Origin: a virus
IMG/VR virus record: IMGVR_UViG_3300031576_000024
Span: 18,992 to 82,991 of that record
Direction: 5' to 3' (one strand)
DNA length: 64,000 nt
Positions 1 through 8,443 of the stretch are shown one piece after another; the first letter of the stretch is position 1; each line of letters begins with the position of its first letter. The position numbers and the translations under genes are program-made. The notes under the pieces were generated by a model. It had not been told where the DNA came from. It saw only the letters and a list, made by a program, of their open reading frames with translations, and ran no database searches.

Positions 1-527
1 AAGGTCTAAAGGCTACTCGGCGTTATTTGTTTAACGCTCTAGTATGGTTTGCACCTCCGGGCGTTGAGTTTACCCGCGGAGAGGTAGTCGTATTGAAGGC
101 TCCTGTCACTGTCAAGCGTCACCTTCTGGAAATGGATCGTGACGTACAAGGTGGCTGGGCTGACATTACGAACCCGGCCTCTGGAGTAAACATCAAGATT
201 AGCCGCACGGGTAAGGGCCTTAACACTGAGTACAGTGTTGCCCCTCTACCTAAGCGTTCTGACCTAGCAACGGACTTAGCAGCAGTGCAGGTTGACGTTA
301 ACTTGTTGAACCTGTTTAATCTGGACGAGCTATACCAGCCGCTTTCTTACGATGACCTTAAGCGGGTTGCTTCTAAGATTGGTAACGTTGTAGTACCGGG
401 GGCAGCCGTACCGGCTGTGCTTCCTGTACAAGTAGTAGCTCCTGTAGCCCCTGTGACAACTACGGTTTCACCTGAAGCCTACATTCCGGGAATGGACATT
501 CCCCCGCCTCCTCCGGCCATTCGCTAA
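1..527 (+). CDS. ssDNA-binding protein, gp32-like (5' end outside window)
   Basis: C-terminal part of a gene that begins before the window: the frame is open to the first bases, so the TTG at 27 is not a real start. The visible part shows KATRRYLFNALVW and then IKISRTGKGLNTEYSV, which recall the core of T4 gp32-type phage ssDNA-binding proteins. An Ala/Pro/Val-rich linker and a proline-rich tip (GMDIPPPPP) follow. In the family such proteins coat single strands at the fork and recruit partners through the C-tail; here the tail is proline-rich and not clearly acidic. The stop overlaps the next start (TAATG), so it is translationally coupled to the HTH gene and, after it, the RecA-like gene. 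The family call is from memory of motifs. Confidence 0.6.
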   Translation, partial: GLKATRRYLFNALVWFAPPGVEFTRGEVVVLKAPVTVKRHLLEMDRDVQGGWADITNPASGVNIKISRTGKGLNTEYSVAPLPKRSDLATDLAAVQVDVNLLNLFNLDELYQPLSYDDLKRVASKIGNVVVPGAAVPAVLPVQVVAPVAPVTTTVSPEAYIPGMDIPPPPPAIR

Positions 528-808
528 TGGCAAATCATCCTAAGTTGAATTCGGATCAGATATCCGAAATGAAACGACTGTATGAAGAGGGCGATAAACA
601 AGCCGACCTAGCTAAGCGTTACGAGGTATCCATTACCACGATTCGTAACAAGCTAGGACTTGGTAAGCCCAAAGAGGAACCTGTCGGCATAGGGACTTTC
701 AGTCCCGAAGTCGAACCTCTAATGGAGACGGTATATCCTAGCGACATGTTCGTTGAGGATAAAAAAAAAGACAAGCCGAAGAGACGAATAGTAGGAGTGA
801 ACGTATAA
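527..808 (+). CDS. small helix-turn-helix protein
   Basis: 93 aa. Residues about 8-42 (LNSDQISEMKRLYEEGD, then QADLAKRYEVSITTIRNKL) form a homeodomain/resolvase-like helix-turn-helix; the second helix pair carries the typical A..Y.VS..TI pattern. The rest is a charged, probably disordered tail rich in Lys and Pro. It probably binds DNA, but its target is unknown. It is coupled to both neighbours by TAATG overlaps, between the ssDNA-binding protein and the RecA-like recombinase, so it could assist recombination or act as a regulator. Only the HTH is recognisable. Confidence 0.7.
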   Translation: MANHPKLNSDQISEMKRLYEEGDKQADLAKRYEVSITTIRNKLGLGKPKEEPVGIGTFSPEVEPLMETVYPSDMFVEDKKKDKPKRRIVGVNV

Positions 809-1881
809 TGTCACAACTTGAAGAAATAGTGAAGCTGACCAGAGCGGGATTGAAGAGTGAGAAGAATGACTATGTAGCGGTTCACATGGCGGGAGACGTA
901 GGCATCTACAGTTACGTTCCGTTCCCGTTCCCGACAGGGTTAGCAGAGCTAGATTTTCATTTAGGTGCTAAGGGTGGTTTGCCTGCTGGTAAGATCGTGG
1001 AATACTACGGTTTACCTGCAACTGGAAAGACCACTCTTAGCTACCACACTATTGCTGAGTGTCAGAAGATGGGTGGTATGGCCTTCTTCATTGACACTGA
1101 GCATTCGTGGGACGAAGACCGCGCTGAGGAAATTGGCGTGGACATTAGCAACATAGCGGTAGCTAGCGCACGTAGTATAGAGGCCATCTTTAATACACTG
1201 GAGAATTTCCTTGAGTCTTGTCAGAAGACTAAGTTCAATGGACCTATCATAGTGGTAGTAGACTCTGTTACAGGTGTACCTACGCAGTCGGATCTGGAAG
1301 GACAGATGACTACTGAGATTAGAGTAGGTCAAGAAGCTCGGCAAATTAGACGTGGTGTACGAAGACTTCAAGGTATTCTGAGCACCACTAAGGCTCTGGT
1401 AATCTTCATCAACCATGCCGTATCCAAGATGGCGACCGTGCCTTATGCCAAGCAAACACAGGCTGCCGGTGGACACGGAATCAAGTACATGGAATTCATC
1501 CGTGTAGAATTGAAGAACGTGGGTCACATTAAGAAGGGCACAGGAGAAGATGCTGTACGTATAGGACAGAAGATCGGATTTGAGATTGAGAAGTTGAAGA
1601 ACGCAGCCTTACCTTATCCGAAGATAAAAGAAATCGCATTGCTTAATCATGGCTTCGATAAGATTGGCAGCTTGCTAGAAGCTTGTATCAAGACTGAGTA
1701 TGTTGACAAGAAAGAGACTGGCGAAATCTGCACTATGTTCAAAGGTACAGATGTAGTACGTCAGTTCAAGGTTGACGAATGGCCGCAGGTAATGGCAGAG
1801 CTAGGCGGATACGATAAGGTGTACAAGGCTTGGGTAGAGCACGGTAAGCAAACAGGAGCATTAAGTCCTTGGGGAAGCTAA
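808..1881 (+). CDS. RecA/UvsX-like recombinase
   Basis: 357 aa RecA-fold ATPase. Walker A is GLPATGKTT (residues 68-76); IDTEHSWDEDRAEEIGVD follows the usual RecA pattern after strand 2; Walker B is IIVVVDSV (Asp152). It forms a nucleoprotein filament on ssDNA and drives strand exchange for recombination-dependent replication and repair. Length fits phage UvsX/RecA. Neighbours fit: ssDNA-binding protein just upstream, Mre11/Rad50-like nuclease just downstream. Start overlaps the HTH stop (TAATG). Confidence 0.92.
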   Translation: MSQLEEIVKLTRAGLKSEKNDYVAVHMAGDVGIYSYVPFPFPTGLAELDFHLGAKGGLPAGKIVEYYGLPATGKTTLSYHTIAECQKMGGMAFFIDTEHSWDEDRAEEIGVDISNIAVASARSIEAIFNTLENFLESCQKTKFNGPIIVVVDSVTGVPTQSDLEGQMTTEIRVGQEARQIRRGVRRLQGILSTTKALVIFINHAVSKMATVPYAKQTQAAGGHGIKYMEFIRVELKNVGHIKKGTGEDAVRIGQKIGFEIEKLKNAALPYPKIKEIALLNHGFDKIGSLLEACIKTEYVDKKETGEICTMFKGTDVVRQFKVDEWPQVMAELGGYDKVYKAWVEHGKQTGALSPWGS

Positions 1882-1882
1882 C

Positions 1883-2074
1883 ATGTATATAGCAACTTAT
1901 GAAACTAGTCAAGGTAATGGGTTCGTAAAGAAGTTTACATCTAGAGTTAAAGCTAATAAATGGTTAAAACAGATGCATTTCGCCTATACCGCTTTGAATG
2001 CTGATGAATTTGAAAAAGACTTTAAAGAGTGGAAATCATATGGAACATTCACAGCTAAGGTATGGAAAGTATAG
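1883..2074 (+). CDS. small hypothetical protein
   Basis: 63 aa, begins one base after the RecA-like stop and overlaps the Mre11-like start by 13 bases. The sequence is charged and aromatic, with a KFTSRVKANKWLKQMHF stretch. No family is recognised. Its tight packing inside the recombination operon supports it being real. Confidence 0.6.
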   Translation: MYIATYETSQGNGFVKKFTSRVKANKWLKQMHFAYTALNADEFEKDFKEWKSYGTFTAKVWKV

Positions 2075-3096
2075 TGTCCAAAGCACTAGTCGTTAGCGAC
2101 GTTCACTTCCACAGGTGGCAGTATGGCTCAACAATCGTTGACGGCTATAACTCTAGGCTTCTGGGGCAATTAAAATACTTCTTCTTGCTCAGAGACATCT
2201 GTGTAGATCGAGGGATTAAGCACGTCATATGCCTAGGCGATCTTTTCCATACGAACCAAACGGTCCATGCTGAAGTCTTAAGTGCTGCGTCGCAAGCTAT
2301 AAGATGCCTTGCCAATGCTGGAATACAGTTCCATTGTCTAGTCGGTAATCACGACATGGCAAGTAAAGACGGTAAGATACACTCATTAGATTGGCTTCGG
2401 TCGTATGGTCAACTAGTAGATCGACCGCAAGTGCTTACCATTGAAGGTCGCCATATTGCAGCTTGTCCATATACGGAGAGTGTAGAGCAGTTGACAGACT
2501 TCTTAACCAAACCTAGACTTAAGGCAGAGTTGGTACTGTTACATCAAGGAGTTAACTTACATGAAAGCAGAGGGTCGGCCTGGGTTCTCAATGAAATCTT
2601 TACTAAGGAAATGGTACCGGAATACGTTAAGCGTGTACTCACAGGTCACTACCACAAGCCAATTGACGACGGTAAGATTAGTATTGTTGGTTCTCCAATG
2701 CAGCATAATTGGAGTGATTACGATGATGCCGCTCGCGGGTGTATGATCCTGGACCTTGATACGCTTGAAACTGAGCGCATACCTAACACGTTCAGTCCTA
2801 CTTTCTTGAAGGTTGATTATGAGAATATACACGCTGATATTGCCAACAAGTTTGTAAGGATGATAGGCTGTCCAACTGACGAGGTGGAGACGATCAGAGA
2901 GATCGTTCTCAAACTAGGTGCTGTAAGCGTAGAGTTTGACGTATCATCAGTAAATAAGAACTCTAATGAGGAAGTGCAGTCTACATTTACTACGCTGGAC
3001 GAGATCCTGCATGAGTATGATGAAACAGTTGACGGCAGACGCCGAGAAGTTGGTAAGTTAATTAGAGAGAGTGCATATGAGACTCCTAAGTTTTAA
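2062..3096 (+). CDS. Mre11/SbcD-like nuclease subunit (T4 gp47 type)
   Basis: 344 aa calcineurin-like metallophosphoesterase. The signature order is complete: DVHFH (Asp13, His15), CLGDLFH (Asp60), LVGNHDMA (Asn96-His97), LLHQG near 160 and TGHYHKP near 196. With the Rad50-like ATPase it would form an Mre11/Rad50 nuclease that resects DNA ends and, in T4, feeds UvsX. It is separated from its partner gene only by an HNH gene (3077-3505). Start overlaps the preceding small gene. Confidence 0.92.
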   Translation: MESIVSKALVVSDVHFHRWQYGSTIVDGYNSRLLGQLKYFFLLRDICVDRGIKHVICLGDLFHTNQTVHAEVLSAASQAIRCLANAGIQFHCLVGNHDMASKDGKIHSLDWLRSYGQLVDRPQVLTIEGRHIAACPYTESVEQLTDFLTKPRLKAELVLLHQGVNLHESRGSAWVLNEIFTKEMVPEYVKRVLTGHYHKPIDDGKISIVGSPMQHNWSDYDDAARGCMILDLDTLETERIPNTFSPTFLKVDYENIHADIANKFVRMIGCPTDEVETIREIVLKLGAVSVEFDVSSVNKNSNEEVQSTFTTLDEILHEYDETVDGRRREVGKLIRESAYETPKF

Positions 3097-3505
3097 GACT
3101 AGTCGTAGAAGACACGGACATAGTAAAACTGCATTCTATCATGCTTGGGAAAACATGAGAGCTAGATGCTATAGGGTTAAGCATCCTGCATATAAATGGT
3201 ATGGCGGTAGAGGTATAATTGTTTGTGATAGATGGGTGGAATTTAAAAATTTCCATAAAGACATGTTTTCTACATGGAAAGCTGGTTTACAATTAGACCG
3301 TAAAGATAACAGTGGTAACTACGAACCTAGTAATTGCAGATGGGTTACTAGATCACAAAATTGTAAGAATAGAAGATCAAGTAATAGAGAGCATCAAAGT
3401 ACAGTTGATAACGTACACTATGACTCAGGTAAATGGGTTGTAAAGATACGTTTTAATTCAAAAGAAGAAGCAGAAAGATTCGCCAGTGAAACTTTTAAAA
3501 CTTGA
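3077..3505 (+). CDS. YGGRG-type HNH homing endonuclease-like, copy A
   Basis: About 142 aa. Core motifs: YKWYGGRGIIVCDRW, then LDRKDNSGNYEPSNCRW and QNCKNRR, which match an HNH_3-like nuclease in which the usual DHID histidine is Arg (LDR). The C-terminal module KWVVKIRFNSKEEAERFA looks like two strands plus a helix, possibly a shortened AP2-like DNA-binding unit. ATG 3077 is chosen because copies elsewhere start just before the same W..M..RC segment; a GTG at 3071 is also possible. It overlaps the Mre11-like stop and the Rad50-like start, splitting that pair. Its AT-rich codons differ from the flanking genes, which fits insertion. Confidence 0.8.
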   Translation: MRLLSFKTSRRRHGHSKTAFYHAWENMRARCYRVKHPAYKWYGGRGIIVCDRWVEFKNFHKDMFSTWKAGLQLDRKDNSGNYEPSNCRWVTRSQNCKNRRSSNREHQSTVDNVHYDSGKWVVKIRFNSKEEAERFASETFKT

Positions 3506-5366
3506 AGCCAGCAACATATTCAGTCTGGGACATGTGGAAGTAAACCTTAAAGACAGAGGTTTAATTCTTGTTACAGGGCATTCTTTAGATGAAGGATCAA
3601 GTAACGGTTCTGGTAAGTCAAGTATCGCTAACAAAGCAATACTGTGGTGTTTGTATGGGTACACAGCAGGTGGATTGAAAGCGGACGACATTCTCAATCG
3701 ACACGGCGACACGAAGACTGGTTGGGGCAAGATCGACTTTGAAGGATCTGATGGAAGCCTGTATGCTGTCCACAGGGCGCGACCTGCCAAATTGGACTTC
3801 TATAAGGATGGCGTCTGCTACAGCATGAAGAAGGCCGCGGAGACGCAGGCGCTCATTGACCACGCTCTAGGGCTGGATTTCAAGTCCTTCTTACATACAT
3901 ATATGTTTGGTCAGGGTCGTTTGTTTTCCTACGCATCACTGCCTCCGGCAGACCAAAAGGCGATCTTAGAGCAGATACTTCCTGTTGAGCAATTGGCTGT
4001 ATGGGTTGACTACGCTAAGACCTGTGTGTCAGATTTGCACACTGCTGAGGCAGCTCTAGCTTCTAAAGGTGCGATTTTACAAAGTGAAATCAATACCCAG
4101 AAGAATAACTGGCAGCAGGTTCAAGACAAGGCTATTCATTGGAATACGTTGCGTGAAAATAAGCTCAAAGACTCTCTTAACGACATTGCCGTACATAAGG
4201 AAGTGCTAGCAGAACGCGACTCCAGGCTGGTTGTCTTAAAAGACAGACTTGCTAAACTGCCTGATATTGCTCAGGAAATCCGAAACATCGACACTAAACT
4301 TGAGTCTCTTAACTCAGAGATCAATGATTGCCAATCCAAGATGCATCTTCTGGAAGAACGTAAGAGTCAATGGGACGGTGTGCGTTTATCGTCAAGTGCT
4401 AAGATGCACAAGATAGTCGATAGTAACTGTCCTACTTGCCATCGCGCCATTACTGACGAAGCTGTGAAGAACAAGCTGCTGGCCGATAACGTCATGCACT
4501 CCGAGAAGATGGCGGAGGCCGCCGTGAACATGGCTACATGCGCGACCATGTATCATACGGTTTCAGGTGAGCGCGGAGATAAAATTGATAAGTCACAAGA
4601 GCTATTCAGAGCCAAGATGGAACTAGAGGTTGTACGAAAAGAAGATACGCACTTTAGAGTGCAGATCGCAGAGTTGACAGCCCTGGAGAACAACGAAGAG
4701 AAGTACACGAAGCGGGCTGAGCAAATCGCCTCCGAGCGTAATCCATTCTTCGATCTAGTAGCGTCGTTCGATAAGGGCATATCTGAACTGCTAGTGAAGC
4801 AGGCTCCGCTTGAAGAACATAGATATAAGGTCAGCCGTGAGATTGAACATATCAATCACTGGCTCAAGGTCTTCGGTCATGATATAAGAATCAAACTGTT
4901 CGAGTCCGTGTGCAACTATCTGGACACACAGACCAACGAATATCTTAAGCAATTAAAGAACCCGTGGCTGAGGGTTCAGTTCAGTACGATTAAGAAGCTC
5001 GCCTCTGGGGAGGTGAAAGAAGACTTTAACGTTCGAGTATTCTCGGAGAAGGGCGGTGAAGGCTTTGAGACATTATCTGGAGGCGAGCAACAGATTGTAT
5101 CCTTTGCTATTGGGAAAGCATTAGGTGATCTTTCCAAAGCACAGACAAAGGGTAGCTCTGAGTTAACCATTTTGGATGAACCCTTTACAATGCTGGATTC
5201 TAGAAACTGTGAAGCTTTAGTTGAATTTCTTACAAAAGAAAAAGGTACTATCCTACTAATCAGTAACGATGAAAACCTAGCCAACTTAATTCCTGATAGA
5301 ATTCATGTGATTAAAGAAAACGGAGTTACAAGAATTTCAAATGCCGTCTATCAGACTTTTAACTAA
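3486..5366 (+). CDS. Rad50/SbcC-like ATPase subunit (T4 gp46 type)
   Basis: 626 aa SMC-like protein: Walker A SSNGSGKSS (about 38-46), long coiled coils, a central zinc hook CPTCHR near residue 315, the ABC signature LSGGEQQIVSF and Walker B LTILDEPF followed by D-loop MLD. It is short for Rad50 but typical for phage gp46. It acts with the Mre11-like nuclease at DNA ends. The GTG start at 3486 lies inside the HNH gene (20-base overlap), so the insertion seems to have kept or rebuilt its start region. Confidence 0.93.
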   Translation: MKLLKLEASNIFSLGHVEVNLKDRGLILVTGHSLDEGSSNGSGKSSIANKAILWCLYGYTAGGLKADDILNRHGDTKTGWGKIDFEGSDGSLYAVHRARPAKLDFYKDGVCYSMKKAAETQALIDHALGLDFKSFLHTYMFGQGRLFSYASLPPADQKAILEQILPVEQLAVWVDYAKTCVSDLHTAEAALASKGAILQSEINTQKNNWQQVQDKAIHWNTLRENKLKDSLNDIAVHKEVLAERDSRLVVLKDRLAKLPDIAQEIRNIDTKLESLNSEINDCQSKMHLLEERKSQWDGVRLSSSAKMHKIVDSNCPTCHRAITDEAVKNKLLADNVMHSEKMAEAAVNMATCATMYHTVSGERGDKIDKSQELFRAKMELEVVRKEDTHFRVQIAELTALENNEEKYTKRAEQIASERNPFFDLVASFDKGISELLVKQAPLEEHRYKVSREIEHINHWLKVFGHDIRIKLFESVCNYLDTQTNEYLKQLKNPWLRVQFSTIKKLASGEVKEDFNVRVFSEKGGEGFETLSGGEQQIVSFAIGKALGDLSKAQTKGSSELTILDEPFTMLDSRNCEALVEFLTKEKGTILLISNDENLANLIPDRIHVIKENGVTRISNAVYQTFN

Positions 5367-5391
5367 AGCTCTCGCCTACTTAGAAAGTTAT

Positions 5392-5401
5392 GGTATAATT
5401 G
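5392..5401 (+). promoter_or_regulatory. probable promoter motif GGTATAATTG
   Basis: TATGGTATAATTGAT contains an extended -10-like TGGTATAAT just after the Rad50-like stop. It is the only plus-strand copy in the first 21 kb of a motif seen eight more times in the window. No good -35 box is visible. It would drive the small gene at 5420 and the ClpP-like gene. Confidence 0.45.
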
Positions 5402-5419
5402 ATACCGAGGTGGCGTTCG

Positions 5420-5581
5420 GTGGGTAATAGAAAGTGCTTATACGGTCATATGCCGTGTAAAAAAAGACCTATAAGTGGTAGTCTTGCTAATAAGTTAACA
5501 CAGCATAAGTACCAATTCAAAATAGTTCATGCGTGTATTAAGCATTTTAAAAAAGAAATGAGATTAGTCAATGGCGGCTGA
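5420..5581 (+). CDS. small basic protein
   Basis: 53 aa if started at GTG 5420, which follows GAGGTGG by six bases; a TTG start at 5399 would run through the -10-like motif. The N-terminus has CLYGHMPC, a possible Cys/His metal site, and the rest is Lys-rich. Overlaps the ClpP-like start by 11 bases. No family recognised. Confidence 0.5.
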   Translation: MGNRKCLYGHMPCKKRPISGSLANKLTQHKYQFKIVHACIKHFKKEMRLVNGG

Positions 5582-6269
5582 AGATAAGCTACTGAAGAAG
5601 TACGAAGCCTTAGACTACACTCACGACTCTGACATTGATCCTGAGCATTATCAGATATACCTCTTCGGCAGGGAAGATGCAAAGGAGGACATGGAGTTCG
5701 GTGAGCCGGGCGTTGAGTACAAGATGGCTAATAGGTTCATTAAGAACCTGCACTATCTGTCAGGCAGAGATCAGAAAAGACCCATTCTTATTCACATGAA
5801 GACATGTGGCGGGCATGTTGAAGAGGGTATGGCTATCTACGATACATTGCTCTCTATTCCTAATCCTACTACTATCATAAACTACACGCACGCACGCAGC
5901 ATGTCAAGTATAATCTTCCAGGCTGCTAATAAGCGCATAATGATGCCTAACAGTTACTTCATGTTCCATGAGGGAGAACAGGCTGTATCGGGTACATTCA
6001 AACAGGTAAACAGTATCATAGACTTCGGTAAACAGTTCAGCGATACCATGACAACCATATACGCTGAGCGAATGAAGCATACTCCCAAGGGTGCCCACAG
6101 GACTTGGACTATGGCTAGGATAAAAGACTGGCTCGTGCATGAAATGGACCGTAAAGAAGATGTACACCTTACCGCTATTGAGACTGTAAACATAGGACTG
6201 GCTGACGAAATATTCGTAGACTACGAAAGTGTATTTGCTTACACTAAGCAGCAGTTGAGTATAAAGTAA
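5571..6269 (+). CDS. ClpP-like serine protease
   Basis: 232 aa with ClpP/crotonase-fold features: ILIHMKTCGGHVEEGMAIYD with the oxyanion-type GG at 80-81, HARSMSSI with a candidate nucleophile Ser110, FMFHEG with candidate base His133, and a C-terminal ETVNIGLADEI like the ClpP EA..YGL.D segment. The Ser context is less canonical than AASMG. Cellular ClpP degrades proteins with an AAA+ partner; phage versions are also used as capsid-maturation proteases, but this one lies 35 kb from the capsid gene, on the other strand, which favours a takeover or regulatory role. No Clp ATPase is seen. Confidence 0.8.
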   Translation: MAAEDKLLKKYEALDYTHDSDIDPEHYQIYLFGREDAKEDMEFGEPGVEYKMANRFIKNLHYLSGRDQKRPILIHMKTCGGHVEEGMAIYDTLLSIPNPTTIINYTHARSMSSIIFQAANKRIMMPNSYFMFHEGEQAVSGTFKQVNSIIDFGKQFSDTMTTIYAERMKHTPKGAHRTWTMARIKDWLVHEMDRKEDVHLTAIETVNIGLADEIFVDYESVFAYTKQQLSIK

Positions 6270-6430
6270 TGAAGTGTGTAACCAAAAATTGTAATCGTAA
6301 GACAATAAGTCTTAGAGAAGCCCATGTTATTGAAGCCATGCACTTAAAGGGTACAGTCGAATATAGTACACAGATGATATATGTTTGTAAAAAACACTAC
6401 ACTGAGTACATAAAGATGATGGGATATTAA
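6269..6430 (+). CDS. small zinc-finger-like protein
   Basis: 53 aa read by hand from the gap: starts MKCVTKNCNRK and has a second pair in VCKKHYTEY, giving a C-x4-C ... C-x2-H arrangement typical of tiny phage zinc proteins. Its ATG overlaps the ClpP-like stop (TAATG) and its stop abuts the next ATG. Function unknown. Confidence 0.7.
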   Translation: MKCVTKNCNRKTISLREAHVIEAMHLKGTVEYSTQMIYVCKKHYTEYIKMMGY

Positions 6431-6964
6431 ATGACCGCTAAGCGTACTAGAAAAGCTGGTAAGAGAAAGTGCAGAAGATGTAAAGTAGTCTTTGATACGC
6501 CGGATAAGTACGTGCAAATTTGTCCTAGATGTATGAATCATTGTGTAAGATGTGACAAAGAGTTAACTAAAGAGAATACAACTATAGGTAAAGGTAATCA
6601 TAAGACTTCATGTAAATTTTGTCACGCCGAATTACAAAATACCGATAAACGGAAGGATGCACGTTTAGTAAAGACATATGGTATTACTTTAAATGAATAT
6701 GAGAAAATTCTTCAATTACAAAGTGGAGCGTGTTACATCTGTGGAAAATCACCGTCAGAAACCGCCTACGCTCTATCTGTAGATCACAAACATGTAAAGA
6801 AAGATAAACAACAAAATCCACGGGAGACTAGAACGCGAGTTAGGGGACTACTGTGCTGGGTCTGTAATAAAGCGATTGCTAAGTTCAGAGACGACCCTGC
6901 TAGATTGAGAAAGGCTGCCGAATATTTAGAACGATGGCCTGCTCAAGAAATCCTGAAAGGATAA
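6431..6964 (+). CDS. endonuclease VII-like HNH nuclease with N-terminal zinc fingers
   Basis: 177 aa. The N-terminal half has paired cysteines (CRRC, CPRC, CVRC, CKFC). The C-terminal half is a recombination-endonuclease-VII domain: YGITLNEYEKIL, CYICGKSP, LSVDHKH, VRGLLCWVCN and FRDDPARLRKAAEYL. Such nucleases resolve branched DNA in T4 or act as homing enzymes. AT-rich codons and placement between the zinc-finger gene and the exonuclease suggest a mobile copy. Confidence 0.85.
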   Translation: MTAKRTRKAGKRKCRRCKVVFDTPDKYVQICPRCMNHCVRCDKELTKENTTIGKGNHKTSCKFCHAELQNTDKRKDARLVKTYGITLNEYEKILQLQSGACYICGKSPSETAYALSVDHKHVKKDKQQNPRETRTRVRGLLCWVCNKAIAKFRDDPARLRKAAEYLERWPAQEILKG

Positions 6965-6968
6965 TACA

Positions 6969-7727
6969 ATGAGTGCTATGCGTATACTTCACCTAGATAT
7001 TGAGACGACACCAAACAAAGTCTACGCCTGGGGTCTTTTCCAACAAGACATTTATATAGATCAGATCGTAGAAGCCGGTAAAACACTATGTTGGGCGGCG
7101 AAGTGGCACGGTACCAAAGGTATGATGTTCAATTCCTTACACAAGGAAAAGACAAAGGGTGCTATGATTAAAGAGATCCATGCTCTGCTGGAAGAGGCAG
7201 ACGCCGTTGTTCATTATAACGGCAAGAAGTTTGACATCCCGGTGCTCAACAAGGAGTTCATTCTAGCTAATATAACTCCTCCTTCTGGCTTCAAAGAGAT
7301 TGACCTTCTGCACGTAGCCAAGCAACGCTTCCGCTTCACTAGCAATAAGCTAGACTATGTAGCTCAGACGCTAGGCATTGGTTCCAAGTTGCACCATAAG
7401 GGTATGGAGCTTTGGAAGGGTTGTATGGAGAACGACGCTAAGTCGTGGCAGACAATGGAAAAGTACAATAAGCAAGATGTTAACCTACTGGAGAAGCTGT
7501 ACGTAAAGGTATTACCGTGGATTAAACAGCATCCTAACCACGGTCTATATGTAGACGAGAATCGTCCGGTTTGTAAGAACTGCGGTAGCCCTAAGGTTAC
7601 TAAGAAGGGGGTTGAGTTTACCCAGGTTGGTAAGTACCAGAGATATCGGTGCAGCAGTTGTGGTACGCCTTTGCGCGGTTCAATCTTGCTTAACCCGATT
7701 GAAGAACGCAGACGATTGCTGAAGTAA
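6969..7727 (+). CDS. DEDD-type 3'-5' exonuclease / RNase H-like protein with zinc ribbon
   Basis: 252 aa. ILHLDIETT gives the D-x-E of an exonuclease I motif, VVHYNGKKFDIPVL the second aspartate motif, and YNKQDVNLLEKLY a YxxxD-type third motif (DEDDy). The C-terminal 50 residues contain CKNCG and CSSCG, a zinc ribbon. Could act as a proofreading-type or RNA/DNA-processing exonuclease. No polymerase domain is attached. Confidence 0.8.
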   Translation: MSAMRILHLDIETTPNKVYAWGLFQQDIYIDQIVEAGKTLCWAAKWHGTKGMMFNSLHKEKTKGAMIKEIHALLEEADAVVHYNGKKFDIPVLNKEFILANITPPSGFKEIDLLHVAKQRFRFTSNKLDYVAQTLGIGSKLHHKGMELWKGCMENDAKSWQTMEKYNKQDVNLLEKLYVKVLPWIKQHPNHGLYVDENRPVCKNCGSPKVTKKGVEFTQVGKYQRYRCSSCGTPLRGSILLNPIEERRRLLK

Positions 7728-7736
7728 GGAGGCCAT

Positions 7737-8180
7737 ATGGCTAAACGAGCGATATACTTGGCAGGAGCAATGGGTGGTCTATCTGTAGCTGACGCTAACA
7801 GTTGGCGGCAAGAATGCGAGATCGAGCTTAAGGGATGCTACGCTGTACTGAATCCTATCTCAGTACAGTTTGAGAAAGACCCGAAGTTCATATTCTCCAG
7901 CATAGAGCCTAACCTAACGGCACAGCAGGTGACAGTAAAGGATCGGTTCTACATTGACCAGTCTGATTTCATTCTAGCTAATCTGTCCGACCCGAAGGCG
8001 GTGTCTATTGGCACAATTTGGGAAATGGGCTATGCTTATGGGAAGGGCAAGAACATCGTGACCGTGTGTCCGACTGGCACGAAGTTTTACGACGGCCATC
8101 CGTTCGTGATGTGCTTCTCACACGTAGTCTTTCAAACCCTAGCGGAAGCTATTGACTTCCTTAATGACATAGCCGTGTAA
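7737..8180 (+). CDS. nucleoside 2-deoxyribosyltransferase-like protein
   Basis: 147 aa, preceded by a strong AAGGAGG ribosome site. IYLAGAMGGLS, SDFILANLSD and SIGTIWEMGYAYGKGK are the hallmarks of the nucleoside 2-deoxyribosyltransferase fold, the Glu of GTIWEMG being the likely nucleophile position. The family moves deoxyribose between bases or hydrolyses (d)NMPs. It begins a run of nucleotide-pool genes that includes ribonucleotide reductase and ThyX. Confidence 0.8.
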   Translation: MAKRAIYLAGAMGGLSVADANSWRQECEIELKGCYAVLNPISVQFEKDPKFIFSSIEPNLTAQQVTVKDRFYIDQSDFILANLSDPKAVSIGTIWEMGYAYGKGKNIVTVCPTGTKFYDGHPFVMCFSHVVFQTLAEAIDFLNDIAV

Positions 8181-8182
8181 TC

Positions 8183-8443
8183 GTGTGGGAATTTTCGGCT
8201 GAAGAAATCCAGGCGTGGGTAGCTGCTAGTAATGTTGTTACCGCGCCTGTTCTCATTAAGGGTATAACATACCGCTGTGATAGCTGTAAGCGGTTCATGT
8301 CGGCCCTTGAAATGAGAGTAGAGTACAGCACGTTCTACTCCCATTTGACAAAAGAGTGTCTGACTAAGTTCGCTAACAAACACATGAAGAACTTAGACTT
8401 ATCTAAAGCACCGCAACAAATTCAAGTAACAGGAGACGTTTAA
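8183..8443 (+). CDS. small Cys-containing protein
   Basis: 86 aa from a GTG start two bases after the previous stop; its stop overlaps the reductase start. CDSC (about 32-35) plus HLTKEC could bind a metal. Otherwise unrecognised. Confidence 0.6.
   Translation: MWEFSAEEIQAWVAASNVVTAPVLIKGITYRCDSCKRFMSALEMRVEYSTFYSHLTKECLTKFANKHMKNLDLSKAPQQIQVTGDV

Noticed and set aside
4367-5284. Minus-strand frames opposite the Rad50-like gene
   Set aside because: Ser/Leu-rich shadow translations of a well-supported plus-strand gene.
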